Below are positions 23,299 to 34,099 of a stretch of 64,000 nt of DNA, one piece after another. The translations under genes and the position numbers were made by a program. The notes under the pieces were generated by a model, which was not told where the DNA came from, ran no database searches, and worked only from the letters and a program-made list of their open reading frames with translations. The DNA lies in assembly GCA_030549495.1 (NCBI GenBank), contig JAUIRK010000855.1, forward strand, positions 444,001 through 508,000. Reading direction: 5' to 3'. The stretch comes from Nectonema munidae. Lineage: Eukaryota; Nematomorpha; Nectonematoida; Nectonematidae. Position 1 is the stretch's first letter, and every line of letters starts with the position of its first letter.

Positions 23299-23488
23299 TT
23301 AATAAGGAGTAATGTTTTCAAAGGCTTTGATTGAAAATTCGTGAGGGTTGAAAAACTTAAACCAATTAATCACATGATATTGTCTGCAGAAGCGTAGTCT
23401 CTTGTTCCAGTCGTTGTGCGTTGAATTCGCGATCTCCACATCGCCTTCCTCTGTCCAGTTCCACTTCTCTTGGAGGCGAACAGGCCAC
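23299..23488 (-). CDS. Unidentified exon candidate
   Basis: On the minus strand, a TTTTCAG acceptor leads into an open frame: WPVRLQEKWNWTEEGDVEIA, NSTHNDWNKRLRFCRQYHVI, then NWFKFFNPHEFS, with a stop at 23299-23301. The first 100 bp are markedly GC-richer than their surroundings, and the residues look protein-like rather than random. The plus strand also offers an acceptor (TTGTCTGCAG at 23390) and a shorter open frame, so the strand is not certain. I do not recognise the family. The only donor-like GT on the minus strand is a weak GTGATT. Confidence 0.35.
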
Positions 23489-23999
23489 CTGAAAACAATA
23501 CAAATACTATGACCTCAAAGACGCCATAAATTTTTTGGGTAAAATTTAAGAAAAAAATACGACTCTTTTAACCCAATTCATCAAACGAATTCTCTAACAT
23601 CTCAAACTTTTTTTATTTTATCATGATATTGGCAGGCTAAAGGACTATACTTCAAACATTGGAATTAGTAAAAACTTTCCTATATCTTTACTGTAGTAGT
23701 CTGCGACATGATGATGGTCGTGAGCAACAGAAGGTTCATGCAATGTCATAGTGGAAGCTGAATACTTTAAAAATTAGATTAGTTTAATGCGAGAACGGGT
23801 TTTGTCAAACAGTAAAAGTCTCTGAGAATTTATATCCCAAAAAAGCATTCCAAAAATCCAACTCGTACGGCTCTGTCATCATCCTTAGTCATCAGTACTC
23901 TCTCTCAGTACAATTGGTGTAAAAAAAGAAAAAAGTATTTGAGATCGCATAAACAGAGATGATGTGTAGGTGTATTCGATAAAATGGCGAGAAGATATA

Positions 24000-25690
24000 A
24001 AAGTTATGAGACTTCCAGAAGTCACTTACCCTATCCACAATCTTAATGAACATCACTAGTGAGAAAAATCGAAAGTTTTCCATTATAGCAAAAAGGAACG
24101 CGAATTTCTCCCCCTTAAGAACACATTTTTGTAAATACGCGCAATTAAGTAATTTATTGAAAGCCAAATACAAAACATTTGAATATTTCCAAAATGCATT
24201 ACAAATAATTTGTCGTAGAGTAGAACGAGCTTGAGAGGATGTGTCTTTATCATTCCTACGATCAACTATTATTTTATTCTCATTTTGAAAGACCAAATCT
24301 TTGTGTATTTTGATGTTAACATTTTATTTTTACTCGCAAAGTTATGATTAAAGCAAATATTTATGCTGCAAATTTTATCATATTTTTTTGTGTTTTCAAA
24401 AGATGTATTAAAATATTTTGATTATTATGTGGTGAATAATATTCAGTGAAGACAACGTCCAAGCGTTAACTTTACTTACAACAGATGTCTCCACTTTGAA
24501 TATATCAAATGGAAATGTGTCGAATGCACTTGGGGCTGCCATATCAATGTTAGAGCCAACTTGCAGATAAAGAGCACGCAATATTTAATTTGAAAAAACG
24601 TAAAATGGTAAAAAAAATTGCACTTGTTCGAATAGAACTGGGAAGAAACAAAAGATGACATTAGAATGTAGGCCCGTAGCTAAGTTCTTTCAGGGCTTTC
24701 CAAGCAGACACCAAATCATGCATCAAATTCTGAGCGGTTTTCTTCTGAGAGTTTTTACGTACTTATTTATCTTGATTGTGTAGATGGAAATTTTGAAAAT
24801 AAATAATTATAACATATTTTCATATTTCTATGTACAAATTATAAAGTCTGCTATATTGAAGCAAATGTGATGCTTTTTGAGATTTTTGAGTCACTTTGGC
24901 AACGCTTTTCACAGCAAAAATATATGATCTGAATAAAAAAGGAGAAAGGTGCACAAAATCCTTCTTTTCCCTGTCTTCCTAGCACGATAGAAAGAAGAAT
25001 TCCACTCACAGTCCATTTGTAAGGAAGCGTTTCTCGACTTTGCATTCGTGTGTCACCTCGGCACTGCATTTCACTCTTCATATCGTTTTGATGTTGTAGT
25101 CCAACCTTCTGATTATCTAGGATGCTTTTACTCCTGGCTAGCGACGTGCCCAAAAAGATAGCACCCACCCCTCAAAAGCAAACTAAGCCTGATAGGAACA
25201 TAAAAAAGTATCGACAATTTGTTGTGGGTTTACACTCAAAACTTTATTATATACCATTTTTAGTTCTATTTTGTCTTTTAAGAAGACATATTAATATTGT
25301 CCTGGGGTCGAATTATGCCTGAACCCCATGCACTACCTATCTCGAAATCTAGACATTGGGTACCCAACTCATTTCTTCCCTAAATTGGCCATTTCTTACG
25401 CAAAAGTTTCAAAAAACTCAGTACCAAACGTCTCTGTGCTGCAACCGGTTTCTGTCCAAAATCCCCGAAACCAAAAATGTTCTAAAAACAAAACTTCCTC
25501 AACCAAAACTTCTGAAAACCAAAACTTGCATTTTTATTTTTGTTCCTTTAAGCTCTATGCGTTTAATACATTTTTAAATCGAACAACAAAAACCAATTGA
25601 AAAATGGGATAGTTCTTTTCCTTAGCTCTGATTATTATCATTATATTTGGAAACGACCATGTATAATTAGAATGACTAGAAAAAAAATTA
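24000..25690. other. Intergenic or intronic DNA with short unassigned frames
   Basis: There are several frames of 60-130 codons on the minus strand (for example 24851-25168) but no peptide I recognise and no splice-bounded block. A segment beginning GGCCCGTAGCTAAG near 24672 looks transposon-like, but I could not find its partner end. Confidence 0.4.
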
Positions 25691-25703
25691 AAAATGATTT
25701 TTT

Positions 25704-25826
25704 GGGGGCGTGGTAAGATTGGTTAGATACTGGGTTTGATAACTCAAGGTCTTGGGTTCGATCCCTCACCGAGCCTACTTCCCCATAGTTCAATACAAGC
25801 GGCGCAATTGTGCCTTTTCGATGAAG
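25704..25826 (+). mobile_element. tRNA-Ile-derived SINE, copy A
   Basis: The head resembles a tRNA: an A-box-like GATTGGTTAGATACTGGG, then TTTGATAACTCAAGGTC, then the B-box GGTTCGATCCC. The spacing and the string TTGATAAC...CAAGGTC.TGGGTTCGATCCC closely follow eukaryotic tRNA-Ile, with GAT at the anticodon position. A family-specific body follows (CCATAGTTCAATACAAGCGG, then CGCAATTGTGCC). Three further copies occur in the window. Confidence 0.85.
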
Positions 25827-26485
25827 TTTTCCGTTTCACCAGGAAGAGATTATTGAGAGTATGGACAAATTTGTTGAGCATATCTGATGATTTGCGATAT
25901 ACACACGTTGGAATGAAGAAAGGATATTGAATGAATTGTAGATGGAGTGAATGATGGTTTCTCTCTTTTTTGTCAAATATCTTCGCAAGATGAAATAGAT
26001 TAGGGTTTGTAGTAAGGAAGGAATGCTAGCACATTTCTTATTTGCCTTGGTATGCGAAATATGCAGCACATCCATGATATAGTGCGAATGCAAATTCAAT
26101 TTATCACTATATGTGTCAGTGGAGCTTTTCAGGACAGAGATAATGCGCAAGGAAGGGAAAGATGTGCAGCGTCACTTTTGTGTTGCGCCTGAAGAGAGGT
26201 AAGGTCAGCTCTTTTTCCTATTTTTTGTGTTTGGGTAGTGATGAAGAAGCACGTTAGTTCCGCCTCTAGACAGTTCGGCTGTGGGATAACACCCTTTCTG
26301 TTGAATAATAAAACAGACATGAATATGGACTTGAGGCCCAAATTTTCTCTAAAGCGTGACGAAAATAAAGGAAAATAATTCGGCATAAATTACCTCAAAT
26401 AAACGAGGTTAAGAGCACAACAACGTGTGCAAATGAAGAAGAGAGAAAACTGTTTTGGGACAGATACCTTTCATGAAATTAGTTC

Positions 26486-26935
26486 TTAGTGGCAGAAAAG
26501 TATGGGATGGAGTGGGGTTTCATGTTTGAATTTGCAAAGTCCGATATGACCTAGTGCTGGAAGTCTGGAATCTTGATCTCTATCGTTCTGGATTCGATTT
26601 CGGAATCCCAACTCTCCTTGGAGACGATATCGACAACTAAAAATTTGATTGATTTGCAGGCAATTAAGATGTGTCACGTGTTTACAATGATAGTGGCCAG
26701 AAGAATCTAGCAAGGGGTTAGTCAAAAAATTATTTTTTACCCACAAGGTTTTGTCAGCATAGGCCATGTTACAACATATTTTAGTTTCCATTTTTTCTTT
26801 ACAATAAAAATACGTTTCTTTGGTGTTAAATTTAAGTGCATTGAATGTTTGCAGAGCCGTGCTTCGAATTATTGGTTCTTTTTTCGGAAAACCCAAACCT
26901 GCCTGAGCGCAAACTCTCTCACGGCACTTCTGCAA
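26486..26935 (-). CDS. Unrecognised 149-codon open frame
   Basis: The minus strand is open for 149 codons in DNA where stops are frequent. It includes RERVCAQAGLGFPKKEPIIR, TYFYCKEKMETKICCNMAY-like Cys-rich segments and SSGHYHCKHVTHLNCLQINQ. The Cys/His content could reflect a zinc-binding fold or decayed transposase, but I cannot assign it. There is no clear splice signal or domain. It may be chance, a lost exon or transposon remains. Confidence 0.25.
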   Translation of the reverse strand: MQKCRERVCAQAGLGFPKKEPIIRSTALQTFNALKFNTKETYFYCKEKMETKICCNMAYADKTLWVKNNFLTNPLLDSSGHYHCKHVTHLNCLQINQIFSCRYRLQGELGFRNRIQNDRDQDSRLPALGHIGLCKFKHETPLHPILFCH

Positions 26936-27014
26936 GTCTCAGTATAAGGTCACTTCTCGGAAATTTAAGTAGGTGCTAGCCATTATTTGTAGAATTGCTA
27001 TTCTGTGTATGCAA

Positions 27015-27375
27015 CAGAGATGTATCGGATATACGCTTCCGCATATACGGATCATTCGTAAAAATTTTTACATCCGCTTTAAATCCTCATCCGCGGATTT
27101 TTTCTTGTTAACATCCGCATCCGCAATCTAAAATCAATTTTTATAGATATCTATTGAAACTTTTCGTATTTTTTTTGTTTAAAACTTGCAAGATTTGTTA
27201 TGTCTTTAAATTCTAGTAAAAAGGGGATTAAAATAGTAAGATAGTGTAGAATATAAAACGTATAATTTTTTAAAAATTTTTTACGCATAAAAATTTACAT
27301 CCGCTAGGATGTCAAATCTAATATCCGTATCCGCATCCGTGGATGTAAAAAAAATTCACAACCGATAGACCTCTA
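27015..27375. mobile_element. hAT-type MITE with perfect 8-bp target duplication
   Basis: The left end is CAGAGATGTATCGGAT and the right end, read inward, is TAGAGGTCTATCGGTT. Both are flanked by the identical 8-mer GTATGCAA (27007-27014 and 27376-27383). The 361-bp body has no coding capacity. It carries repeated CATCCGC/GCGGATG motifs near both ends, as hAT subterminal repeats do. An 8-bp duplication and CAGAG-type ends define the hAT superfamily. The perfect duplication suggests a fairly recent insertion. Confidence 0.9.
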
Positions 27376-27588
27376 GTATGCAACTTTGTACCTATCGCCG
27401 CCACATTTCTCGACAGCGTGAATGCGTTGGTAACTAAGCGAGATTAAATGTGAGAAATGACGAGTATACAAACAATAACTCCTTTATAACTTCAAATGTG
27501 CAAAAATGGTATGCAGAGAATGATAGTTTTTTTATAACAAATTTTCTTTCACCAATCTTTTGCTAAATATGCCGTTTTAAAATGACGG

Positions 27589-27705
27589 AGGGGGCGTAAG
27601 TAAGGTTGGTTAGGTACTGGGTTTCGATAACTCAAGGTCTTGGGTTCGATTCCGTATCAAGCCTTCTTTCTCATAGTTCGATACATGCGGCGCAATTGTG
27701 CCAAA
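27589..27705 (+). mobile_element. tRNA-Ile-derived SINE, copy B
   Basis: Same order as copy A: GGTTGGTTAGGTACTGGG, TTTCGATAACTCAAGGTC, B-box GGTTCGATTCC, TCATAGTTCGATACATGCGG and CGCAATTGTGCC. It ends before the TTCGATGAA seen in copy A. It lies about 210 bp after the hAT MITE. Confidence 0.85.
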
Positions 27706-28039
27706 TGTGAAGCTTTTCTGAATATCTCTACTCCATGCATGTTCGTTAATAAGACGTAGGCGAATTCCTTGCGCGTAGGTTGGGCCGCATATCTCGAGAG
27801 AATGTCATTGAAGCATTCTTACGTTGTAATTTTTTTATCTGTAAGGAACGGCAAGTCTTTTGTGTATTCATTCCTGCGTTCCCTACTATGTGATCCCTCT
27901 TTGCGCCATTTTGACGAATTAATGAATGAGACCAGTTTGAAGTATAAATACGAAATGAGACGCTTAGACTCCCATTTCTATCAATTTTGCCCTTGTCTAT
28001 ATTTTTCCGGGTAGCGATCTTGTAATCTTTTCCCACGGC

Positions 28040-29798
28040 CGTGGATCAATGGATTTAGTCTAGCTGTTGTTATAACTCATATAAAAATTCATAAAACCAA
28101 TGAAAAAGAGTGATCTCATAATGGAGGCTAAAATGCAGATTGCTTGTTTGCTATCATTCAGCACAAAGGATTGCACAAGATTCCCTATTAAATTTTGTTC
28201 ATAAATTCAATGTTTCATGAGCGCACCAGGGCGCAAAATATGTGCGGTTACGTGTTCCGCGTACGACTTTAGTGTCATGAAATTCGTTGGAAGTGGAAAG
28301 TCATTCGGCTGAGCTCAAGGGATGAATGACTCCAAGGACAAAGAGACCGTAGAGCTGGATGGGCATCAAACAATAAACAAATCAAAGTTTTAGAAGGAAG
28401 AACTTGTTGGAAGCAGTAGTGAAGATGGAATAAAGAGTATTTTCATAAATATTGAGATGATGAAGGATATTGTGGGAATAGGTAAAATGATCTCAGCAAA
28501 ACTAGATACGAAAATTCTAGGTTGTCGAGTAGGAAGTAGAGTGCGCAGAAGATGTATTGTCAAATTTGTATTAAACAATTTATAAACAAATGTTATATAT
28601 TTTTGCAAAAATTTGCTTTTTAAATGAGAATTTAATGTAATCCGAGTTTCAATCATAGCCAAAATCACTCATCATAAATTTCAGCTGGAACATCACTTAT
28701 TTAGGTCATCAACCTCAAAGTTATAGATTTTTTCGGAAATTTAAGTACTATACAACTGTTTGCTGTATAAAAAAATCGTTTGAAAATGAACTTTCTTCTG
28801 TGAAGTGAGGCATCCAAATACACTTAAAAAGAGTTCTTTTGGTGACATTTTAAAACTCAAATTCGAACTGAATTCATGATACAAATTTTCAGTAAAAATT
28901 GTTTTAAGCCCATAACTGGAATAAGCATTTTAGAATACTGATTGAAAAGTTTTAAGATATTTCATAATGTAAAAAAGGTAATTTGACAAAATTTATCAAG
29001 ATATATTGGGAAGAGATGTGGAAAAATAGATAAAAAGAAAGGACTTGAAAACTTGTTGTTAGACCGAGGCCAGCTTTACAAAGTTGTGTGAATTTTTTTA
29101 ATACAGTATTGCAATATGGGGAGGCATTGATGTTAACAAAAATAAATAAAAGTGAAACATTAAGTGCATCTGTCAGTGAAAAATTATTTATAATGTTCGG
29201 GCTGAATTAGTGTGTAAGAGGAAAATATCTCCAGATTTATCTCGATTTTCACTTATTTCAAGTTTGTAAATTTATATCTTCACTTTTTTTTTTAATACAG
29301 ATTCTAGGAACTTATAGTTTATGCTATTTGAGTAAATGCACGTAAATTTTGTTAAAAGACAAGTACTTTGTGGGTAAACAACACTTGACATAAAATTAAA
29401 ATTATTGAATTAAGAGAAAATTACAGTGAATTTGAACATCTTTTTGTCTAAAATATCACTGTTGTGTCTAAATATTTGCTTACAATCAAGATTGCGAAGT
29501 TCGAGCAAATGTGCGATTGCAAGCACCTACAAAAAAGGTAAAATATTTTAACCCAATCTCCCTCACCGCTTCTAATATAATCAAAGGCCAGTCCAAATGC
29601 TTGCAAAAGCTAAACATTTTTTAAATAACTTTAAATTCCACTCCTATCCGAAGAGCATATCGTTTCACAGGAATGTTAGTGGCCAAAAATAAGTTCTGTT
29701 CCAAGAAAGCTTTAAAAATATGAACCTGAGAGTTTGTTTCAATTAAAATCTACCAAATAAAATGTTTATTAAGGAACTTTCTACTAAATTGAATTGCA
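28040..29798. other. DNA upstream of the INSM-like exon, no firm feature
   Basis: A short GC-richer patch near 28.22-28.37 kb contains a 31-codon frame (MSAPGRKICAVTCSAYDF...) that might be a small exon. The remainder is AT-rich without recognised structure. Confidence 0.35.
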
Positions 29799-30410
29799 AT
29801 GGAATATTCTTGTGATGCGAAAAGTTTATCGAACTTGTACAAAGTCTTTCACAACTACTTCAACCAAAGCAACAAGGAAGTGATGCCGATGCTTTGTTCC
29901 AAGGAATCCCTAACCTATTTATCTTATTGGCTACTCAACCTGCAAACTTTTTTCTTGCTCAAAGAATTCAACAAAAAGGAGGATGGCGAAGAAATCACGC
30001 CCAAACCTCAGGGTGAAGACGCCAAAAAAAGCAAGAAAAGGGGCATCGTTAAGAAGGCGTCGCATTCTTCCTCCAAAATGAGAAGTAGGAAGAGCAGGGT
30101 CACTAAAAAGCAACTTCGAGATGAAAGTGGACAAAAGGCCGAAGAAGAGAAGACTGTGCTCTTCCAGGACCCAAAGAGCGAAAGGGGGTCGGAGGAGGGC
30201 GAAGAATGCGCAGATGCTGACGAAGTGATCAATTTCAACAACATCCAGGTCACGAAAGAAGCACGCAAGCAACTCAGCCTGATAAAGAACGAGATAGGCG
30301 ACTACGTCTGTCAATTATGCAAAGAGGCGTTTCAGGACGCGTTCCTATTGGCTAGTCACAATTGTTGCAGAATTGAGCATCTGGAGTACAAGTGCATCAC
30401 GTGCTGCAAG
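29799..30410 (+). CDS. INSM: INSM/nerfin-type zinc-finger protein, exon 1
   Basis: The family comprises nuclear zinc-finger regulators of neuronal and neuroendocrine differentiation (vertebrate INSM1/2, fly nerfin-1, worm EGL-46). The exon is open for 204 codons from an ATG that is the first after an in-frame stop, and ends CITCCK at a GTAGAG donor (30411) in phase 0. The middle is Lys/Glu/Ser-rich and nucleus-like (KKSKKRG, MRSRKSRVTKKQ). Residues 166-204 are IGDYVCQLCKEAFQDAFLLA, then SHNCCRIEHLEYKCITCCK. This is the diagnostic C2HC first finger and the start of finger 2 (INSM1: IGDYICQLCKExYEDAFxLAxHRC). The real N-terminus may differ, since an acceptor-like TTTTTTCTTGCTCAAAG lies at about 29.96 kb. 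No SNAG peptide is seen. Confidence 0.85.
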
Positions 30411-32189
30411 GTAGAGTCCTTTTCTTTTTTCAAAGTACCGTCACAATTTCTATACAGTAGGTTTCTGTCTTGGTATTGGTAGACTGTATGTATTTCATTC
30501 TCAATGAGGGGTGTGGCAGATAATTCATTCTAATGTAGAAGTATGATAAAATGTTGACAGGTATATTTTGAACAAGTATCAGCATTTCGCGTATTTAATA
30601 ACTATAACACATGCGTATTTCTAATAAAAATAATTAAATAATTCGATACACATAATAATATTTTGACATGTGTTGTCATTTTGATTGACATGATCGAATC
30701 AGACATATCCATTTTTTTGCTGCTCTACAATTCAGCCACGGAGCTAAGAGGCCCTCTCTGTGAACTTCAGAGTATTCTTCCAGCTTACAAATATATTTAT
30801 ATTATTTTCATATTGTTTATTATGACAAAGATCGATTGTTTTAAATTAAATCATGTATTTTAGAAGTTGAGATTCCTTTTTTTGCATTCTCTAATGAGTA
30901 AGCAAAGCAAATTCAACCCTAAACAAAATAATTTTTTCTTGGCTTTGCCGTAGGAGTAAGGGGATAGGCTATTTTTTAAGAGTGAGGAAATGTATTGCTT
31001 ACTCCACCAACCATTCCCATTACTCGTGAAGACAATAACTTAAGTATATTTTAATGTCAATCTGAATCCAATTTAAATATTTAAATAAAATAATAACTTT
31101 ATGTGTTTTTCATAAATTACGTAAATCGAGATTTTATTTCTTCATATAAATCTATACAAATTTTAGATAAAATTTTAATAAAAAAATAAGGGGTTATCCT
31201 CCCTTTTGGACTCACTTTTCTTGTGTTTAATTTTGACCTGGTACACAAAAGGCTAATCAAAGTCGCTTAGCGTGTCGCCAAATTTCTTTGAGAATACTTT
31301 GGAAAGTAAGGGACTATAATTGAACAATCGGATTGAGAACTAGCTTAGTTTAAAAGAAATCTTAAAAATGACATCACTTCCAACATGGAACATCCTAACT
31401 TCGTTTTAACCTTCCCTTTCTCCATTACTTTGTGGATGACCTCTAAGCAGACTCTCGAGGGTCATGAGATAATGACGAAGAAAAAAAAAATTTTTTCGTA
31501 CTTTATTTGTTATAAACAATTTTTCTTTTTTCAAACTTTATGTCTTTTGTTGAGTAATTTATAGGTCACAAAAGTCACTTTTATTATAATGTAATAAAGA
31601 AATTTTTATTTTTTTCACAACTTGAATTATTTTTACTTATAATAAAAACGTATATAACTTTTTATTTATTAAAAAAGAGAAACTGAGTAATACTTTCAAT
31701 CAATTGAGAGTTATTTTTATCAACGCTTTTCTTATTTCTGCTTTTAAATTGTTTATGATGAGATATTTTTAAGAGACAATATTTGACAGTCTCCTCATAC
31801 TTAATATCTTGTTAGATGGTGTGTTCTTTTATTATATAGAGTGGATTCGTCTTACTGATTAAATTTAAATGATATCTGTAAATGGGAGTGTATTTCCTGT
31901 TTTCACTTCTTATATTTACTATATTGATATGTAATATAATCATCATGACTAGATGTTCATTAGTGTATATTTTATGTGTTGAATTTGATACTTTGAGGAT
32001 GATCGATAAACATATGTTGTTAAACAACACTAATTTTTGAATATAAGTGTTCTTCTCTTTCTTTTTCAACAATTCTCTTAAATCTTTCATAAGAAACTTT
32101 ATTTTTGTTGTCAATTTTCTTCAACTGTTGTTATTTTGAAAAATAAAATAAAATAAAAATAAAAACAACTTTAAAAATATCTTCTTCGT

Positions 32190-33030
32190 TTTCAAATATC
32201 GAAGGAATTCACTTTTCTACAGATAAAAGTATTTGTATTGATATTATGATGATGAAGTGAAATAGAAAAAATTTTTGTGGACAAAACATCAAAAAGTAAA
32301 AGAATTCTTGATAATGTTCTGGAAGTAAAAGTCTTGAATCCTTTGAAAGATCACTGATAAAAACTTTATAATATTTTGATAAGGTTTTTAGAAGCAAAAT
32401 TCCTCTTATAAATTGAACCATCAAGTATTAATCTTATTTCAAAGTATTGGCAAATTTTACCATCTGAAAAACTTGTAGAAAGAATAGAATTGGACAAATA
32501 AATTAGAGAAATCAAAGATTTAATTAAAAACAACAAATTTTTTAATGATTGATGAAACAAACTATCAGGTAAAATCTTTGTAAATGTTCTGTGAAAATTA
32601 ATCATTAACTGTCACATCTTATCAAAATTGTAGTTCATGAGTCACTTAAACTCAGAAAAACTAACTATATTGGTAGATGATGTGATTAAAGATTTTGATA
32701 TTGAACAACATTTTGTTTGTTTAACAGATGTGTAATATAATGTAGTGTGAAAAACTTTGAAGATTTTATTTCCAATCTTTTACGTGACATTCTCTCATCT
32801 TCTCCATAACTGTGTCTAAAAGTGAAGTTTACAAAAATGTTGATGATTTAATTTCTTCGGTTGACTTAACAATCAAAAACAAAAGGAGGTTCTTTAAAGA
32901 TATTGGATATCCACCCACTCCTATTATAACAAGGTGGGGTAAAGTGTTTTATACTGTGATTCTTCAAACATTCGAAATTATTCAAAACATCGATAGTGAA
33001 GAGAGATTTTGTTAAAAAGGGAGGGAAAGA
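32190..33030 (+). pseudogene. hAT transposase relic (CGGBP1-like lineage)
   Basis: The plus strand contains, in order, decayed segments resembling FLEAKFPL.IEPSSINLISKYW, SEKLVERIELDK..REIKDLI and FNDW...LSGKIFVNVL. A better preserved frame from 32812 to 33015 reads SEVYKNVDDLISSVDLTIKN, then KRRFFKDIGYPPTPIITRWG with KVFYTV. This order matches hAT transposases whose core includes (Y/D)xxIDE(T/S)TD and later LPPxPxxTRWGTWLxAxxYY. Stops and frame changes are frequent and the catalytic acids cannot be traced. GGAGTAA-type motifs cluster at 30.95-31.03 and 33.56-33.69 kb and may be its subterminal repeats. Confidence 0.55.
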
Positions 33031-33685
33031 AAGTTTAAATAATCATGATCTGTAAAAATTTACTCTCAATAAACAAAACTAAATGATTTGATTGATTTTG
33101 TAGAAAAATCTCAAAACTCTAGATTTTCGATAAAAGATTACAATTCTTTTAACAAAATTAATTTTTGTGAAGATGAATAAAATTAAGGAATATTTTGAAA
33201 GATTTAATAAAATAAATAAAAGAAATAATAGAAATGAAAAATTGTGAAATTCAAAATATTTGAGTACAGGTGTAAAATATTCAGAAGTTGAAGTTCGTTT
33301 TCTAAATTAAAAAAATACTGAAAAAGAAAAATTTTAAAGAAAATATTTTCAAGTATATGATATTTTATTATAATTCAAAAAATAATAATGACTATGAATC
33401 AGTGAAATTTCAATAAATTTTTTAAGTTACAATCATTTTTGTAAATATGTTATCAAAATTTTTAAAGGTCAATTTTGAGTAAAAATAATTTTAAAAATAA
33501 GGTAATTTTAAAAGTTTAAGTAATTTTTCCTAATAATGACAAAAAAGTTCGAACTAAGAGTATAGGAGTAAAATCAATAAAAAAATTTTACACCGGCATA
33601 AGAGTAGAAGTAATATTAAAAAAGACATTTACCTCGGAATAAGAATAGGAGTAATCCTAAGATTATCATTACTCCCCAGCCATGG

Positions 33686-34055
33686 TTGGAAGGAATGTGG
33701 GCTACGAAATGCGACGGATGTCGTGTTCAAATGGTAATGCAATCAGAACACGCAGTTTTAATCATCACGAAATCAAGATCTTCATGGGCGAGTGATAGCA
33801 AATATGGAGAGCTGCTTTATCACATTGAGACGCAGGCTAAGTCGGGTAATGTTCTCGAGAGATTCTTGCGTTCAAGGAAGAAAGAGGGTCCTCATAGCTA
33901 CAAGGCAAACAGGTGTTCCCCAACTGTTCAACACCACCAAGCACGTGAATTCGCTCAATTTGAAATTCCATGCAAGCGGATTCAAATATGATTATGCAAA
34001 AGAGTACGCTGCAGGAAATTCCGTTTCTAAGATGTTTCGTAGCGGAAACATTTAG
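33686..34055 (+). other. Unassigned GC-richer block with two overlapping open frames
   Basis: One frame reads MEGMWATKCDGCRVQMVMQS and runs to IPCKRIQI at 33991. The other, to 34055, reads VPQLFNTTKHVNSLNLKFHA and then AAGNSVSKMFRSGNI. The block is GC-richer than its surroundings and begins where the hAT-associated motifs stop. It could be an exon with a frame change or a decayed retrocopy. I recognise neither frame. Confidence 0.3.
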
Positions 34056-34099
34056 TAAGGATTTTGGAAATTTAGTACCCTGTTTTTTTAACGATTCCA

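Noticed and set aside
24672-25190. GGCCCGTAGCTAAG and GCTAGCGACGTGCCC as ends of one element
   Set aside because: The two blocks are not proper inverted copies and no flanking duplication is present.
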